NCBI GenBank assembly: GCA_937911885.1
Contig: CALDPW010000211.1
Location: 1 to 13,075 of the forward strand
Source: an uncultured Clostridia bacterium
Lineage (GTDB): Bacteria; Bacillota; Clostridia; Christensenellales; UBA1242
Reading direction: 5' to 3'
DNA length: 13,075 nt
Positions 1 to 7,351 of this stretch are shown one piece after another. The notes under the pieces are model-generated. The model saw only the letters and a list, made by a program, of their open reading frames with translations, was not told the DNA's origin and did not search any database. Within the stretch, counting starts at the first letter, position 1. Every line of letters begins with the position of its first letter. The position numbers and the translations under genes are program-made.

Positions 1-2
1 CG

Positions 3-122
3 CGCGGAGAGGTAAGAATTATAGGCGCTACAACGCTTAAGGAATACAGAAAGTATATAGAAAAGGATTCTGCTCTTGAAAGACGCTTCCAGCCTGTTAA
101 GGTTGAAGAGCCTTCTGTTGAA
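3..122 (+). CDS. ClpB/ClpC-type AAA+ ATPase fragment fused to EF-G
   Basis: The frame is open from the left edge with no start. It encodes about 40 residues beginning RGEVRIIGATTLKEYRKYIE, followed by the ALERRFQPV stretch and a PSVEE end. In the Clp/Hsp100 family this is the sensor-1 segment (GATT) and the double-arginine finger (ERRF) of the first nucleotide-binding domain, which couples ATP hydrolysis to protein unfolding. No Walker A or Walker B survives in the window and no Clp sequence follows. At codons 114-128 the frame becomes EF-G without a stop. Codon use is AAG-rich, like the first part of the EF-G section and unlike the rest of the window. I read this as a chimeric fragment, not a working gene. 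ClpB and ClpC cannot be told apart from this stretch. Confidence 0.8.
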
Positions 123-1484
123 GAATTAAAGGCAGTACTTCGTAAGGCTACTTGCGAATGTGCAGCTATCCCTGTATGCTGTGGTACAGCTTACAGAAAC
201 AAGGGTGTACAGAAGTTATTGGATGCAGTTATCGAGTTCATGCCTTCACCTGTAGACATCCCTGCTATCAAGGGTGTTGATATGGATGGCAACGAAATCG
301 AAAGACATTCATCAGATGATGAACCTTTCGCAGCACTTGCATTCAAGATTATGACTGACCCCTTCGTAGGAAAGTTAGCATACTTCCGTGTTTACTCAGG
401 AACCATTAACTCAGGTTCTTATGTATACAACTCAACTAAGGGCAAGAAGGAACGTGTTGGTCGTATCCTTCAGATGCATGCTAACAAGCGTGCTGAGTTA
501 GACAAGGTTTACTCAGGTGATATCGCAGCTGCAGTTGGTCTTAAGAACACAACTACAGGTGACACACTTTGTGACGAAAAAGCTCCTGTTATCTTGGAAT
601 CAATGGAATTCCCAGAACCAGTTATCAGCGTTGCTATCGAACCAAAAACAAAAGCTGGTCAGGAAAAGATGGGTATCGCACTTTCAAAGCTTGTTGCAGA
701 AGACCCAACATTCCGTAGCTATACAGACGAAGAAACAGGACAAACAATCATCGCTGGTATGGGTGAGTTACACTTAGATATCATCGTTGATAGATTAAAA
801 AGAGAATTCAAAGTAGAGTGTGCTGTAGGTAAACCATCTGTAGCATACAAAGAAACTATCAGAAATGCAGTTAGAGTTGAAGGAAAATTCATTAGACAAT
901 CTGGTGGTAGAGGACAATACGGTGACGTATGGTTCGAATTAGAGCCATTAGAGGCAGGTTCTGGAATTCAATTCGAGAGCAAAATCGTTGGTGGAGCAGT
1001 TCCTAAGGAATACATCAAACCAACTGAAGATGGTTTCAGAGAAGCTACAAATACAGGTATCCTTGCTGGTTACCCAGTAGTAGATGTTAAAGCAACATTA
1101 GTTGACGGTTCATACCATGAAGTTGACTCTTCAGAAATGGCGTTCAAAATTGCTGGTTCTATGGCATTTAAAGAAGCTGCAAGAAAAGCAGATCCTGTTC
1201 TACTTGAACCAATTATGAAGGTTGAAGTTGAAATGCCTGATGAATATTTAGGTGATGTTCTTGGAAATATCAATCGCCGTCGCGGTTTAGTTCAAGGAAC
1301 AGAAATTAACAATGGGTTACAAGTTATCAATGCCCAAATTCCACTTAGCGAAATGTTTGGTTATGCAACAGACCTAAGAGGATTAACTCAAGGCAGAGGT
1401 ACTTTTAATATGGAATTCTCACACTATAGTGAAGTTCCAAAAAATATCGCTGATAAAATTATTGGCGAAAGGCAAAAAAGCTAA
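117..1484 (+). CDS. fusA: Elongation factor G, 5'-truncated (GTPase domain missing)
   Basis: EF-G drives ribosomal translocation using GTP. This copy holds about 455 residues of a protein usually near 690. It starts at SVEELKAVLRKAT, late in the G-prime region, so all G1-G5 nucleotide motifs are absent. Domain II (SDDEPFAALAFKI, FRVYSG), domain III (MEFPEPVISVAIEPKTK, MGELHLDIIVDR), domain IV (SGGRGQYGDVW, AGYPVVDVK, YHEVDSSEMAFK) and domain V (IMKVEVEMP, GNINRRRG, PLSEMFGYATDLRG) are intact. Its 5' end is joined in frame to a Clp ATPase fragment. Lysine is almost always AAG and proline CCT up to about 575, then mostly AAA and CCA, so the gene itself looks mosaic. tuf follows after 38 bases, as in a standard str operon. 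The family is certain; whether the fused frame exists in a genome is doubtful. Confidence 0.95.
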   Translation, partial: VEELKAVLRKATCECAAIPVCCGTAYRNKGVQKLLDAVIEFMPSPVDIPAIKGVDMDGNEIERHSSDDEPFAALAFKIMTDPFVGKLAYFRVYSGTINSGSYVYNSTKGKKERVGRILQMHANKRAELDKVYSGDIAAAVGLKNTTTGDTLCDEKAPVILESMEFPEPVISVAIEPKTKAGQEKMGIALSKLVAEDPTFRSYTDEETGQTIIAGMGELHLDIIVDRLKREFKVECAVGKPSVAYKETIRNAVRVEGKFIRQSGGRGQYGDVWFELEPLEAGSGIQFESKIVGGAVPKEYIKPTEDGFREATNTGILAGYPVVDVKATLVDGSYHEVDSSEMAFKIAGSMAFKEAARKADPVLLEPIMKVEVEMPDEYLGDVLGNINRRRGLVQGTEINNGLQVINAQIPLSEMFGYATDLRGLTQGRGTFNMEFSHYSEVPKNIADKIIGERQKS

Positions 1485-1522
1485 TTATTTAAAATAATAA
1501 AATTTTTAGGAGGATATAAATA

Positions 1523-2725
1523 ATGGCTAAAGCTAAATTTGAAAGAACAAAACCACACGTTAACGTAGGTACAATCGGACACGTTGACCATGGTAAAACA
1601 ACTCTTACTGCTGCAATTACTTCAGTTCTTGCTGCACAAGGTAAAGCACTTGCAATGAACTATGCTGAAATTGACAAGGCTCCAGAAGAAAAAGCTAGAG
1701 GTATAACAATCAATACTTCTCACGTTGAATACGAAAGTGAAAGCCGTCACTACGCTCACGTTGACTGCCCAGGACACGCAGACTATGTTAAAAACATGAT
1801 TACTGGTGCTGCTCAAATGGACGGCGCAATCCTAGTTGTTGCATCTACTGATGGTCCAATGCCTCAAACAAGAGAACACATTCTTCTTGCTAGACAAGTA
1901 GGTGTTCCATACATCGTTGTATTCATGAACAAAACTGACCAAGTTGATGATCCAGAACTATTAGACTTAGTTGAAATGGAAATCAGAGACCTATTATCAG
2001 AATATGGCTTCCCAGGAGATGACACCCCAATTGTTAAAGGTAGTGCTCTTAAAGCTCTTGAAGCTGTTCAAGCTGGTAAAGCTGATGATCCTGCATGCAA
2101 ATGCATTAACGAATTAGTTGACGCTCTAGATTCATACATCCCAGAACCAACTCGTGAAACTGACAAACCTTTCTTAATGCCAGTTGAAGACGTTTTCACA
2201 ATCACAGGTCGTGGAACAGTTGCTACAGGTAGAGTAGAACGTGGTCAAGTTAAAGTTGGCGACGAAGTTGAAATCGTTGGTATGGGTTCAAAACTAAAAA
2301 CAGTTATTACTGGTGTTGAAATGTTCCGTAAATTACTAGATCTTGCAGAAGCTGGCGACAACGTTGGTCTTCTACTACGTGGTATCCAAAGAACAGATAT
2401 CGAACGTGGTCAAGTTCTATGCAAACCAGGTTCAATTGCACCTCACACAGAATTCACAGCTGAAGTTTACGTATTGAAGAAAGAAGAAGGTGGTCGTCAT
2501 ACTCCATTCTTTAACGGATACCGTCCACAATTCTACTTCCGTACAACAGACGTTACAGGTAGCATCCAACTTCCAGAAGGAGTTGAAATGGTAATGCCAG
2601 GTGACAACGTTAAAATGACAATTAACCTAATTACTCCAATTGCTATCGAACAAGGTCTACGTTTCGCTATCCGTGAAGGTGGTAGAACTGTTGGTTCAGG
2701 TGTTGTTTCTTCAATTATTAAATAA
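1523..2725 (+). CDS. tuf: Elongation factor Tu
   Basis: EF-Tu delivers aminoacyl-tRNA to the ribosomal A site as a GTP complex. The 400-aa length is normal for the family. The G domain shows GHVDHGKT (residues 19-26, P-loop), RGITI with switch-I Thr62, DCPGH (81-85, His85 being the catalytic position), NKTD (136-139, guanine specificity) and SALKAL. Domains II and III follow (FTITGRGTVATGRVERG; the ATPase-independent beta barrels up to VVSSIIK). The NKTDQVDD form differs from the common NKCDMVDD. The start is fixed by AGGAGG at 1508-1513, nine bases upstream. It lies 38 bases after fusA without a terminator between, so the two are probably co-transcribed. Its codon use (AAA, CAA, CCA) matches the rest of the window, not the first 600 bases. 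Confidence 0.98.
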   Translation: MAKAKFERTKPHVNVGTIGHVDHGKTTLTAAITSVLAAQGKALAMNYAEIDKAPEEKARGITINTSHVEYESESRHYAHVDCPGHADYVKNMITGAAQMDGAILVVASTDGPMPQTREHILLARQVGVPYIVVFMNKTDQVDDPELLDLVEMEIRDLLSEYGFPGDDTPIVKGSALKALEAVQAGKADDPACKCINELVDALDSYIPEPTRETDKPFLMPVEDVFTITGRGTVATGRVERGQVKVGDEVEIVGMGSKLKTVITGVEMFRKLLDLAEAGDNVGLLLRGIQRTDIERGQVLCKPGSIAPHTEFTAEVYVLKKEEGGRHTPFFNGYRPQFYFRTTDVTGSIQLPEGVEMVMPGDNVKMTINLITPIAIEQGLRFAIREGGRTVGSGVVSSIIK

Positions 2726-2755
2726 TTGATTAATAACACAAACAATTAAGTAGTT

Positions 2756-2790
2756 AAAAAGAAGTGCTAAATATAGCACTTCTTTTTTTT
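2756..2790 (+). terminator. Intrinsic terminator after tuf
   Basis: A perfect 9-bp stem (2761-2769 with 2774-2782) has an AATA loop and is followed by eight T residues (2783-2790). Five A residues precede the stem and extend the pairing. It closes the fusA-tuf transcript. Confidence 0.93.
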
Positions 2791-2830
2791 GTTTTTATTA
2801 TAAATTGTTTGTTTAAAGTAAATTTAATAT

Positions 2831-2859
2831 TTGTAAATATATTATTAATTTGCTATAAT
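2831..2859 (+). promoter_or_regulatory. Sigma-A-type promoter for the 503-aa gene
   Basis: TTGTAA (2831-2836), a 17-base spacer and a perfect TATAAT (2854-2859) predict a transcription start near 2866. The leader is therefore only about 20 bases and begins TATATGGGGGA (2867-2877). The same -35, spacer, -10 and leader word precede the ABC operon at 5289. Confidence 0.75.
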
Positions 2860-2884
2860 ATGAGTGTATATGGGGGAATTTGCA

Positions 2885-4396
2885 ATGGCAAACACATTGG
2901 AAAAAAAATTAACACATGATAACTTTGTTACCGAAAAGGTAGATGTTATTAAAAGTAGATTGCTTGGTGATTATAACGCAAAAGGTAAATATATAATCAA
3001 CAAAAAAATCGTTGAAGAGTTAATTGATTTAAAAAAGGCTAAAAAAGAATCTTATAACAACTCAATTTTTGTAACAGCAAAAACAAAGGAAGGAAGATTA
3101 ATCGATTTTCAAATTGATTTTAAAAAGAATTCCAATTCAAATTTAGCAGCTGCTGTTCTTAGCACCTTAGAGCCTGTTGAAAAACAAGGTGGAAGACTTA
3201 CTAACATTATTAAAACAAGTATTGCAAAATTCACTGATGAACTTGCTCCAGATTTTGTTAGTAGAGCATTAACAACATTTAATGTTGTTTACGATGCAGA
3301 AGAAGGCGGAAAAGAACGCGATGCTGACCAATTAGATGATGCCTATATCTTAAAGCGTAACATGCTTTTAAAAGCGTTAGATGGCTTAACAGAGGAAAGT
3401 TATAATGCTATTTATGAAGATTACTTCACACAACGCATTAATCTTTTAAAAAAGACAAATAACGCATATTCTAAAAAAGTTCTTGCAATATTTAACGAAG
3501 AATTTAGCAAAATCTCCGAACACTTTTTAGTTGATAAAAAATCTAAAAAAGTTAAAAATTACAAAGCAATGAATGAATTGCTAGATAAAGCTTTTGAAGA
3601 TTTGGAAGGAATGGAAATTTATTCCGAACAAGAAAAACAATATCGCGAACGTATTTTGCCAATTTTGGGAATGTTTATTTCTAGTGCAGAAAGAGTTAGA
3701 AAATCGGCACAACAAAATGTTTTAGATGAATTCCCAAGAAGAACAAAGGAAGCTTTAACCGATACTTTGGTTGATATGAAACAATCCGAAGAATCTGCTA
3801 TGGATCAAGAAGTTGTTGAAAAGAATAAAAAACAAGTTAAAAAATCTATAGACAAAAAGTTTGACTCTATTGATGATAGAGTATCTGATTTATATGACAC
3901 TGATCACAAAGATTTAACACGTGAACACGCACCAACAAGCGTTGAGCATACTGCTGATTCTTCGAATGTGGCTGATTTTGTAAGAACATATGATAGAATT
4001 GTGAGTGGAATTGAGAATAGTGGACGATATGGAGATTTTGTTGATGCTGCTGAAGATTTATGGGATTCTAGACCAGAAGAATTTATAGACAGAGCTCGTA
4101 AACGTGGTGGAGAATCAGAAGTTTCTGGACAAGAAGCTGAAACTGCATTTGATTTTGATCATGTTGAAGTTGAAGACGTAAATGATGCTTCAGAGGCTTT
4201 TGATGAATCGGATGATATGGATATGGATGATACAGTTGATACGGTTTTGGAAGACGAGCTTGATGCTGAAATGAATGATACTGCAGAAAAGTTTAAGAAT
4301 GTATATAAAGATGTCACACAAGGATACCAAACCGGAAAAGCTGACTTTATTGCTGGTGCTAAAGCAGCATATTCAAAACAAACACGTCGTAAATAA
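2885..4396 (+). CDS. Unknown 503-aa acidic, helix-rich protein
   Basis: I do not recognise this protein. The ATG at 2885 is chosen because GGGGGA (2872-2877) sits seven bases upstream. A GTG at 2864 in the same frame would fall at the predicted transcription start and has no binding site. There is no signal peptide, membrane segment or cysteine motif, so it is probably cytoplasmic. The N-terminal half is mixed-charge and likely helical. A lysine-rich stretch (KKSKKVKNYK) lies mid-protein, and residues about 422-465 are very acidic with runs such as DESDDMDMDD. The tail is basic and ends KQTRRK. It is a single gene with its own promoter, and it ends in a terminator shared with the convergent 254-aa gene. 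Codon use matches the surrounding chromosome. A filament, scaffold or nucleic-acid-associated role is conceivable but unsupported. Confidence 0.85.
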   Translation: MANTLEKKLTHDNFVTEKVDVIKSRLLGDYNAKGKYIINKKIVEELIDLKKAKKESYNNSIFVTAKTKEGRLIDFQIDFKKNSNSNLAAAVLSTLEPVEKQGGRLTNIIKTSIAKFTDELAPDFVSRALTTFNVVYDAEEGGKERDADQLDDAYILKRNMLLKALDGLTEESYNAIYEDYFTQRINLLKKTNNAYSKKVLAIFNEEFSKISEHFLVDKKSKKVKNYKAMNELLDKAFEDLEGMEIYSEQEKQYRERILPILGMFISSAERVRKSAQQNVLDEFPRRTKEALTDTLVDMKQSEESAMDQEVVEKNKKQVKKSIDKKFDSIDDRVSDLYDTDHKDLTREHAPTSVEHTADSSNVADFVRTYDRIVSGIENSGRYGDFVDAAEDLWDSRPEEFIDRARKRGGESEVSGQEAETAFDFDHVEVEDVNDASEAFDESDDMDMDDTVDTVLEDELDAEMNDTAEKFKNVYKDVTQGYQTGKADFIAGAKAAYSKQTRRK

Positions 4397-4401
4397 ACAA
4401 C

Positions 4402-4432
4402 AAAAAAACATCCAATTTTGGATGTTTTTTTT
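4402..4432. terminator. Bidirectional terminator between convergent genes
   Basis: A 12-bp stem (4402-4413 with 4420-4431) carries a run of eight T residues on the plus strand (4425-4432) and a matching A run on the other side, so it can stop transcription from both directions. It serves the 503-aa gene (ends 4396) and the minus-strand 254-aa gene (ends 4440). Confidence 0.9.
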
Positions 4433-4439
4433 ATTTAAA

Positions 4440-5204
4440 TTATCTTTTTATATTTTGTTGAGTAGGAATGTTTTCTCTAGCATAAAAATTTTGAGCAGCA
4501 TCCATTTTTTTGAATGAATGTCTAACAATATCTTCTAATGTATTAGCATTTAATTGACCATTTCTACCCAAAGTTTTTAATACGGTTAAGTCGTCTCTTA
4601 ATGCGTCAATAATTTGTGGATGATGACCTTGCTCGGTATTGATTTCAAATGCCATATTTTCCAACACAGAATCAACCATACCCATAAACATTCTTGATGG
4701 TTTTGCAGGTTTTCCACCTTGTGCAACCATTATTGCTGTGTAATAATCTCTAACAACGCCTTTAAAGCTTGCAAGAGTAAGTTGAGCACAGAAAGTTTCG
4801 GTAATCTTTTTTTGAACAGCAGGATTGTTTCTGTTTTGCATTAATCTTGCCGCAAATTCATTTAAGTTAATATCAGCACCAGAAGTTAACGCTGTCATAA
4901 AAATAGGTTTGCCATAATACATGTCGTTAATCATATCCATAACAGTTGGGTCAATTCCTGCAACTTCTAAGTTTCCCATCATCTTTTCAAAATCAACTTC
5001 TTTTAATTGTTTCTTTTTGCGATTGATTCTTGCTCTTTCAGCATCATTTAAAAATCTATCTTGAGCATTGTCAAAATCATAATCCTTAGGATATGTAATA
5101 AAAGGAATTCTTTCTTGTTCAGCCTCAATTGAAGCAGCTGTTCTATATGTTAATTTTTCGTCAAAATTTCTCCAAGCTGTGGTTTTTAATTCATAGTTTG
5201 CCAT
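4440..5204 (-). CDS. Unknown 254-aa helical protein
   Basis: I do not recognise this protein. It starts MANYELKTTAWRNFDEKLT and ends QQNIKR. It has no signal peptide, no convincing membrane helix and only one cysteine, which suggests a soluble, mostly alpha-helical protein. A charged segment with ARINRKKKQLKEVDF near residues 58-73 could form a short coiled coil. The start is supported by AAGGGG (minus strand, 5213-5218) eight bases upstream and by a promoter just beyond. It converges on the 503-aa gene and diverges from the ABC operon, with 140 bases between the two start codons. Codon use is native. Nothing in the sequence points to an enzymatic function. Confidence 0.85.
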   Translation of the reverse strand: MANYELKTTAWRNFDEKLTYRTAASIEAEQERIPFITYPKDYDFDNAQDRFLNDAERARINRKKKQLKEVDFEKMMGNLEVAGIDPTVMDMINDMYYGKPIFMTALTSGADINLNEFAARLMQNRNNPAVQKKITETFCAQLTLASFKGVVRDYYTAIMVAQGGKPAKPSRMFMGMVDSVLENMAFEINTEQGHHPQIIDALRDDLTVLKTLGRNGQLNANTLEDIVRHSFKKMDAAQNFYARENIPTQQNIKR

Positions 5205-5233
5205 TTATAATACCCCTTGTAAAAGTTATATAT

Positions 5234-5262
5234 ATTATAACAACATTTTTTATATTTGTAAA
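5234..5262 (-). promoter_or_regulatory. Promoter for the 254-aa gene
   Basis: Read on the minus strand, TTTACA (5257-5262), 17 bases and TATAAT (5234-5239) form a strong sigma-A-type promoter. It gives a leader of roughly 25 bases to the ATG at 5204. It is divergent from the ABC promoter at 5289-5317. Confidence 0.75.
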
Positions 5263-5288
5263 TACTGATTATCAATAATATTTAAAAC

Positions 5289-5317
5289 TTGTAAATTATT
5301 GACAAATATTATATAAT
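5289..5317 (+). promoter_or_regulatory. Promoter for the ABC transporter operon
   Basis: TTGTAA (5289-5294), 17 bases and TATAAT (5312-5317) predict a start near 5324. An overlapping TTGACA at 5299-5304 pairs only with the weak TTAAAT at 5322 and would start inside the ribosome binding site, so the first assignment is preferred. Confidence 0.7.
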
Positions 5318-5344
5318 AAAATTAAATATATGGGGGAGATTAAT

Positions 5345-6211
5345 ATGATTCCTTGCGAAATAATGGATTTAAAAAAATATTATGGCAAGCAACTTGGTGT
5401 TGAAAATGTGAATTTTAACATTAAGGAAGGCGAAATTGTTGGTTTTATTGGCCCAAATGGTGCAGGAAAAACTACAACAATTCGAACAATTGTTGGTCTG
5501 CTAAAACCAACCAGTGGTGCTGTTGCTATGTTTAACGAAGATGCCGTTTTAAATGGAGACAAAGCCAGACACGAGCTTGGTTATAGTGGTAGCGAGGCTA
5601 GTTTTTATCCAAATTTAAGCGTGTTTGATAATCTTAAATTTATTGCTGATGTTAAAGGTGTTAGTTATGATAAATTAAATAGTTTGGCAACTAGGTTAGA
5701 ACTTAACTTAACACGCAAAGCCAAAGACTTATCGCTTGGCAATAAGAAAAAAATGATGATAATTATGGCATTATTATCAAGTCCTAAACTAATTATTTTA
5801 GATGAACCAACTGTTGGATTGGATCCTTTAATTAAACAAGAGTTTTTTAAAATAATTGAGGAAGAAAAACGTCGTGGTGCAGCCATTTTAATTTCATCAC
5901 ATCAACTAACAGATATTCAACGATTGTGTGATAGGGTTGCTATAATTAAAAATGGTAAAATTATTGCTATTGAAGAAATGAGTGAGTTAAAAACAAAACG
6001 TTTAAAACATGTTGTTATTGAAACCGATTATTCTAATCCACAAGTAACTCTTAGTGGTGTTAGCAACTTAAAAACCGAAGGTAACTATTTAAAATTTAAT
6101 TATAATGGGGACATGCAAAAACTGGTTAAATATCTAAATTCAATTGATATTACTAATGTTGAAATTACTGATGCTGGATTAGAAGAAATGTTTTTGCATT
6201 TCTATGAATAA
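5345..6211 (+). CDS. ABC-2 type transporter ATP-binding protein
   Basis: This 288-aa ATPase powers export through the membrane protein encoded next. Walker A is GPNGAGKT (residues 36-43), the signature is LSLGNK (129-134) in place of LSGGQ, Walker B is LIILDEPT (149-156) with catalytic Glu154, the D-loop is VGLD, and His186 is the switch histidine. The usual Q-loop glutamine region reads GYSGSEASFYPNLS, a variant seen in ABC-2 drug and bacteriocin-type exporters. After about residue 205 comes a C-terminal extension typical of this subfamily. The ATG at 5345 is preferred because GGGGGAG (5332-5338) lies six bases upstream; the ATG at 5330 overlaps that site. The permease gene starts nine bases after the stop. 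The substrate cannot be told from sequence. Confidence 0.93.
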   Translation: MIPCEIMDLKKYYGKQLGVENVNFNIKEGEIVGFIGPNGAGKTTTIRTIVGLLKPTSGAVAMFNEDAVLNGDKARHELGYSGSEASFYPNLSVFDNLKFIADVKGVSYDKLNSLATRLELNLTRKAKDLSLGNKKKMMIIMALLSSPKLIILDEPTVGLDPLIKQEFFKIIEEEKRRGAAILISSHQLTDIQRLCDRVAIIKNGKIIAIEEMSELKTKRLKHVVIETDYSNPQVTLSGVSNLKTEGNYLKFNYNGDMQKLVKYLNSIDITNVEITDAGLEEMFLHFYE

Positions 6212-6220
6212 GGAGGGAAT

Positions 6221-7048
6221 ATGAAACTTTCAGATATTAAACAATCAAAAAAAATTAACCCTCTTTATTGCCTTGAACGAAAGAATAACTTAAAGCAACT
6301 AATTGTGTTTTCAATTGTTGCTGCAGTGTTAACCCTTATTACAACCCTTATGTTTTTATTGGTTGATGATATGTTAAAAATGTTGCAAGAAATGTTTAAG
6401 GACAATCAAGAACTATACGATCAACTAGGATCAGCTATGTCGGCCGCAACATTGCCAGGTTATTTTGTTGCAAATGCTGGCTCAATTTGGGGGCTTATTG
6501 GTGTTGTGTATGCAGCATATTTAGGCAACAAACTAATTAATGGCAACCTAAAAGATAACAGCTTTGAAATGTTATATACACTAGAATATAGTCGCACAAA
6601 AATACTAATGAGCAAATTATTGCGTTTGGTTATTAATGTTGTTGTTTTTAATATTGCTGTTGCTATATTTGGATTTATTGGAGTTGCAATTGTTGGTTTT
6701 GACCAAGTAAATTATGCAAATTATTTGCTATATGTTTTAACTCAAATTATTTGTTGTTTGCAAGTTGGTATTATTAGTTTTGGTTTAACCTGTTTGTTAA
6801 CAAGAAAATTTGGAACAATATTATCAATTGTTGTTGCGTGTGTTTTTAATTTTGTTTCCGAAATGGCAATTACAGGGGCAAGTTACAAATTTTTAGAATA
6901 TTTAAGTCCTTGTTTTTCGAGCTATGCACCAATACTATCAAACGGATTAATTGGTTTTAATTTTATTAGTTTGGCTATTTGGACTTTTGTTGCTGCAGTT
7001 GCTATATTTGTTGGTGTTAAAAAGTTTAATAAATCGGACATAATATAG
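6221..7048 (+). CDS. ABC-2 type transporter permease
   Basis: This 275-aa integral membrane protein forms the transport channel for the upstream ATPase. Six hydrophobic segments are visible at about residues 27-48, 82-102, 137-158, 166-192, 197-217 and 245-266. Both ends appear cytoplasmic, which is the ABC-2 plan. After the second helix the sequence NGNLKDNSFEMLYTLEYSR resembles the cytoplasmic loop in ABC-2 permeases where strain-specific gene clusters vary little. GGAGGG directly after the ATPase stop sets the start. No second permease is encoded, so the protein probably pairs with itself. The stop is TAG and no terminator follows until 7123-7149. Possible substrates such as lipids, peptides or antibiotics are not resolved. 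Confidence 0.88.
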   Translation: MKLSDIKQSKKINPLYCLERKNNLKQLIVFSIVAAVLTLITTLMFLLVDDMLKMLQEMFKDNQELYDQLGSAMSAATLPGYFVANAGSIWGLIGVVYAAYLGNKLINGNLKDNSFEMLYTLEYSRTKILMSKLLRLVINVVVFNIAVAIFGFIGVAIVGFDQVNYANYLLYVLTQIICCLQVGIISFGLTCLLTRKFGTILSIVVACVFNFVSEMAITGASYKFLEYLSPCFSSYAPILSNGLIGFNFISLAIWTFVAAVAIFVGVKKFNKSDII

Positions 7049-7076
7049 TAAATGGGGCAATAAATAAAAAAAATAC

Positions 7077-7105
7077 TTGCAATGTGTTTATAATTATTAT
7101 ATAAT
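7077..7105 (+). promoter_or_regulatory. Promoter upstream of rpmG
   Basis: TTGCAA (7077-7082), a 17-base spacer and TATAAT (7100-7105) predict a start near 7112. The terminator at 7123-7149 lies between this promoter and rpmG. Confidence 0.7.
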
Positions 7106-7122
7106 ACTTGTAGTAAATAATT

Positions 7123-7149
7123 AAATAGAGCTTTGCGCTCTATTTTTTT
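7123..7149 (+). terminator. Terminator or attenuator before rpmG
   Basis: AAATAGAGC (7123-7131) pairs with GCTCTATTT (7137-7145) around a TTTGC loop and runs into seven T residues (7143-7149). It would stop read-through from the ABC operon. It also lies downstream of the promoter at 7077-7105, so it may attenuate the rpmG-secE-nusG transcript. Confidence 0.8.
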
Positions 7150-7181
7150 AGGCATAATATGCTAACAATACGGAGGGTATA

Positions 7182-7331
7182 ATGAGAGAAAATATTATTT
7201 TAGAGTGCACCGAATGCAAAAATCGTAACTATGCAACTCAAAAGAACAAAAAGAACGACCCAAACAGAATTGAATTTAAAAAATATTGCAAATTCTGCAA
7301 AAAGACCACTCTTCATAAAGAAACCAAATAG
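7182..7331 (+). CDS. rpmG: 50S ribosomal protein L33
   Basis: This 49-aa protein begins MRENIILECTECKNRNYAT. It carries two CxxC pairs (Cys9/Cys12 and Cys36/Cys39) that bind zinc, so it is the C-plus form of L33, a small protein of the large ribosomal subunit near the exit site. GGAGGG (7172-7177) lies four bases before the ATG. Its place directly ahead of secE and nusG is the standard arrangement in Bacillota and supports the call. The gene ends in TAG, with 20 bases to secE. Genomes carrying this form often hold a zinc-free copy elsewhere, which cannot be checked here. Confidence 0.95.
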   Translation: MRENIILECTECKNRNYATQKNKKNDPNRIEFKKYCKFCKKTTLHKETK

Positions 7332-7351
7332 TTTTTAAAAAGGAAAGTATT

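Noticed and set aside
2864..2884. GTG at 2864 as the start of the 503-aa protein
   Set aside because: It lies five bases after TATAAT, at or before the transcription start, and precedes the GGGGGA site that serves the ATG at 2885.
4275..4517. A plus-strand open frame of 80 codons across the 503-aa gene's end
   Set aside because: It is out of frame with the real gene, crosses the bidirectional terminator and has no binding site.
7123..7149. A riboswitch ahead of rpmG
   Set aside because: The space between the promoter and the terminator is only about 15 bases, too short for a ligand-binding domain.
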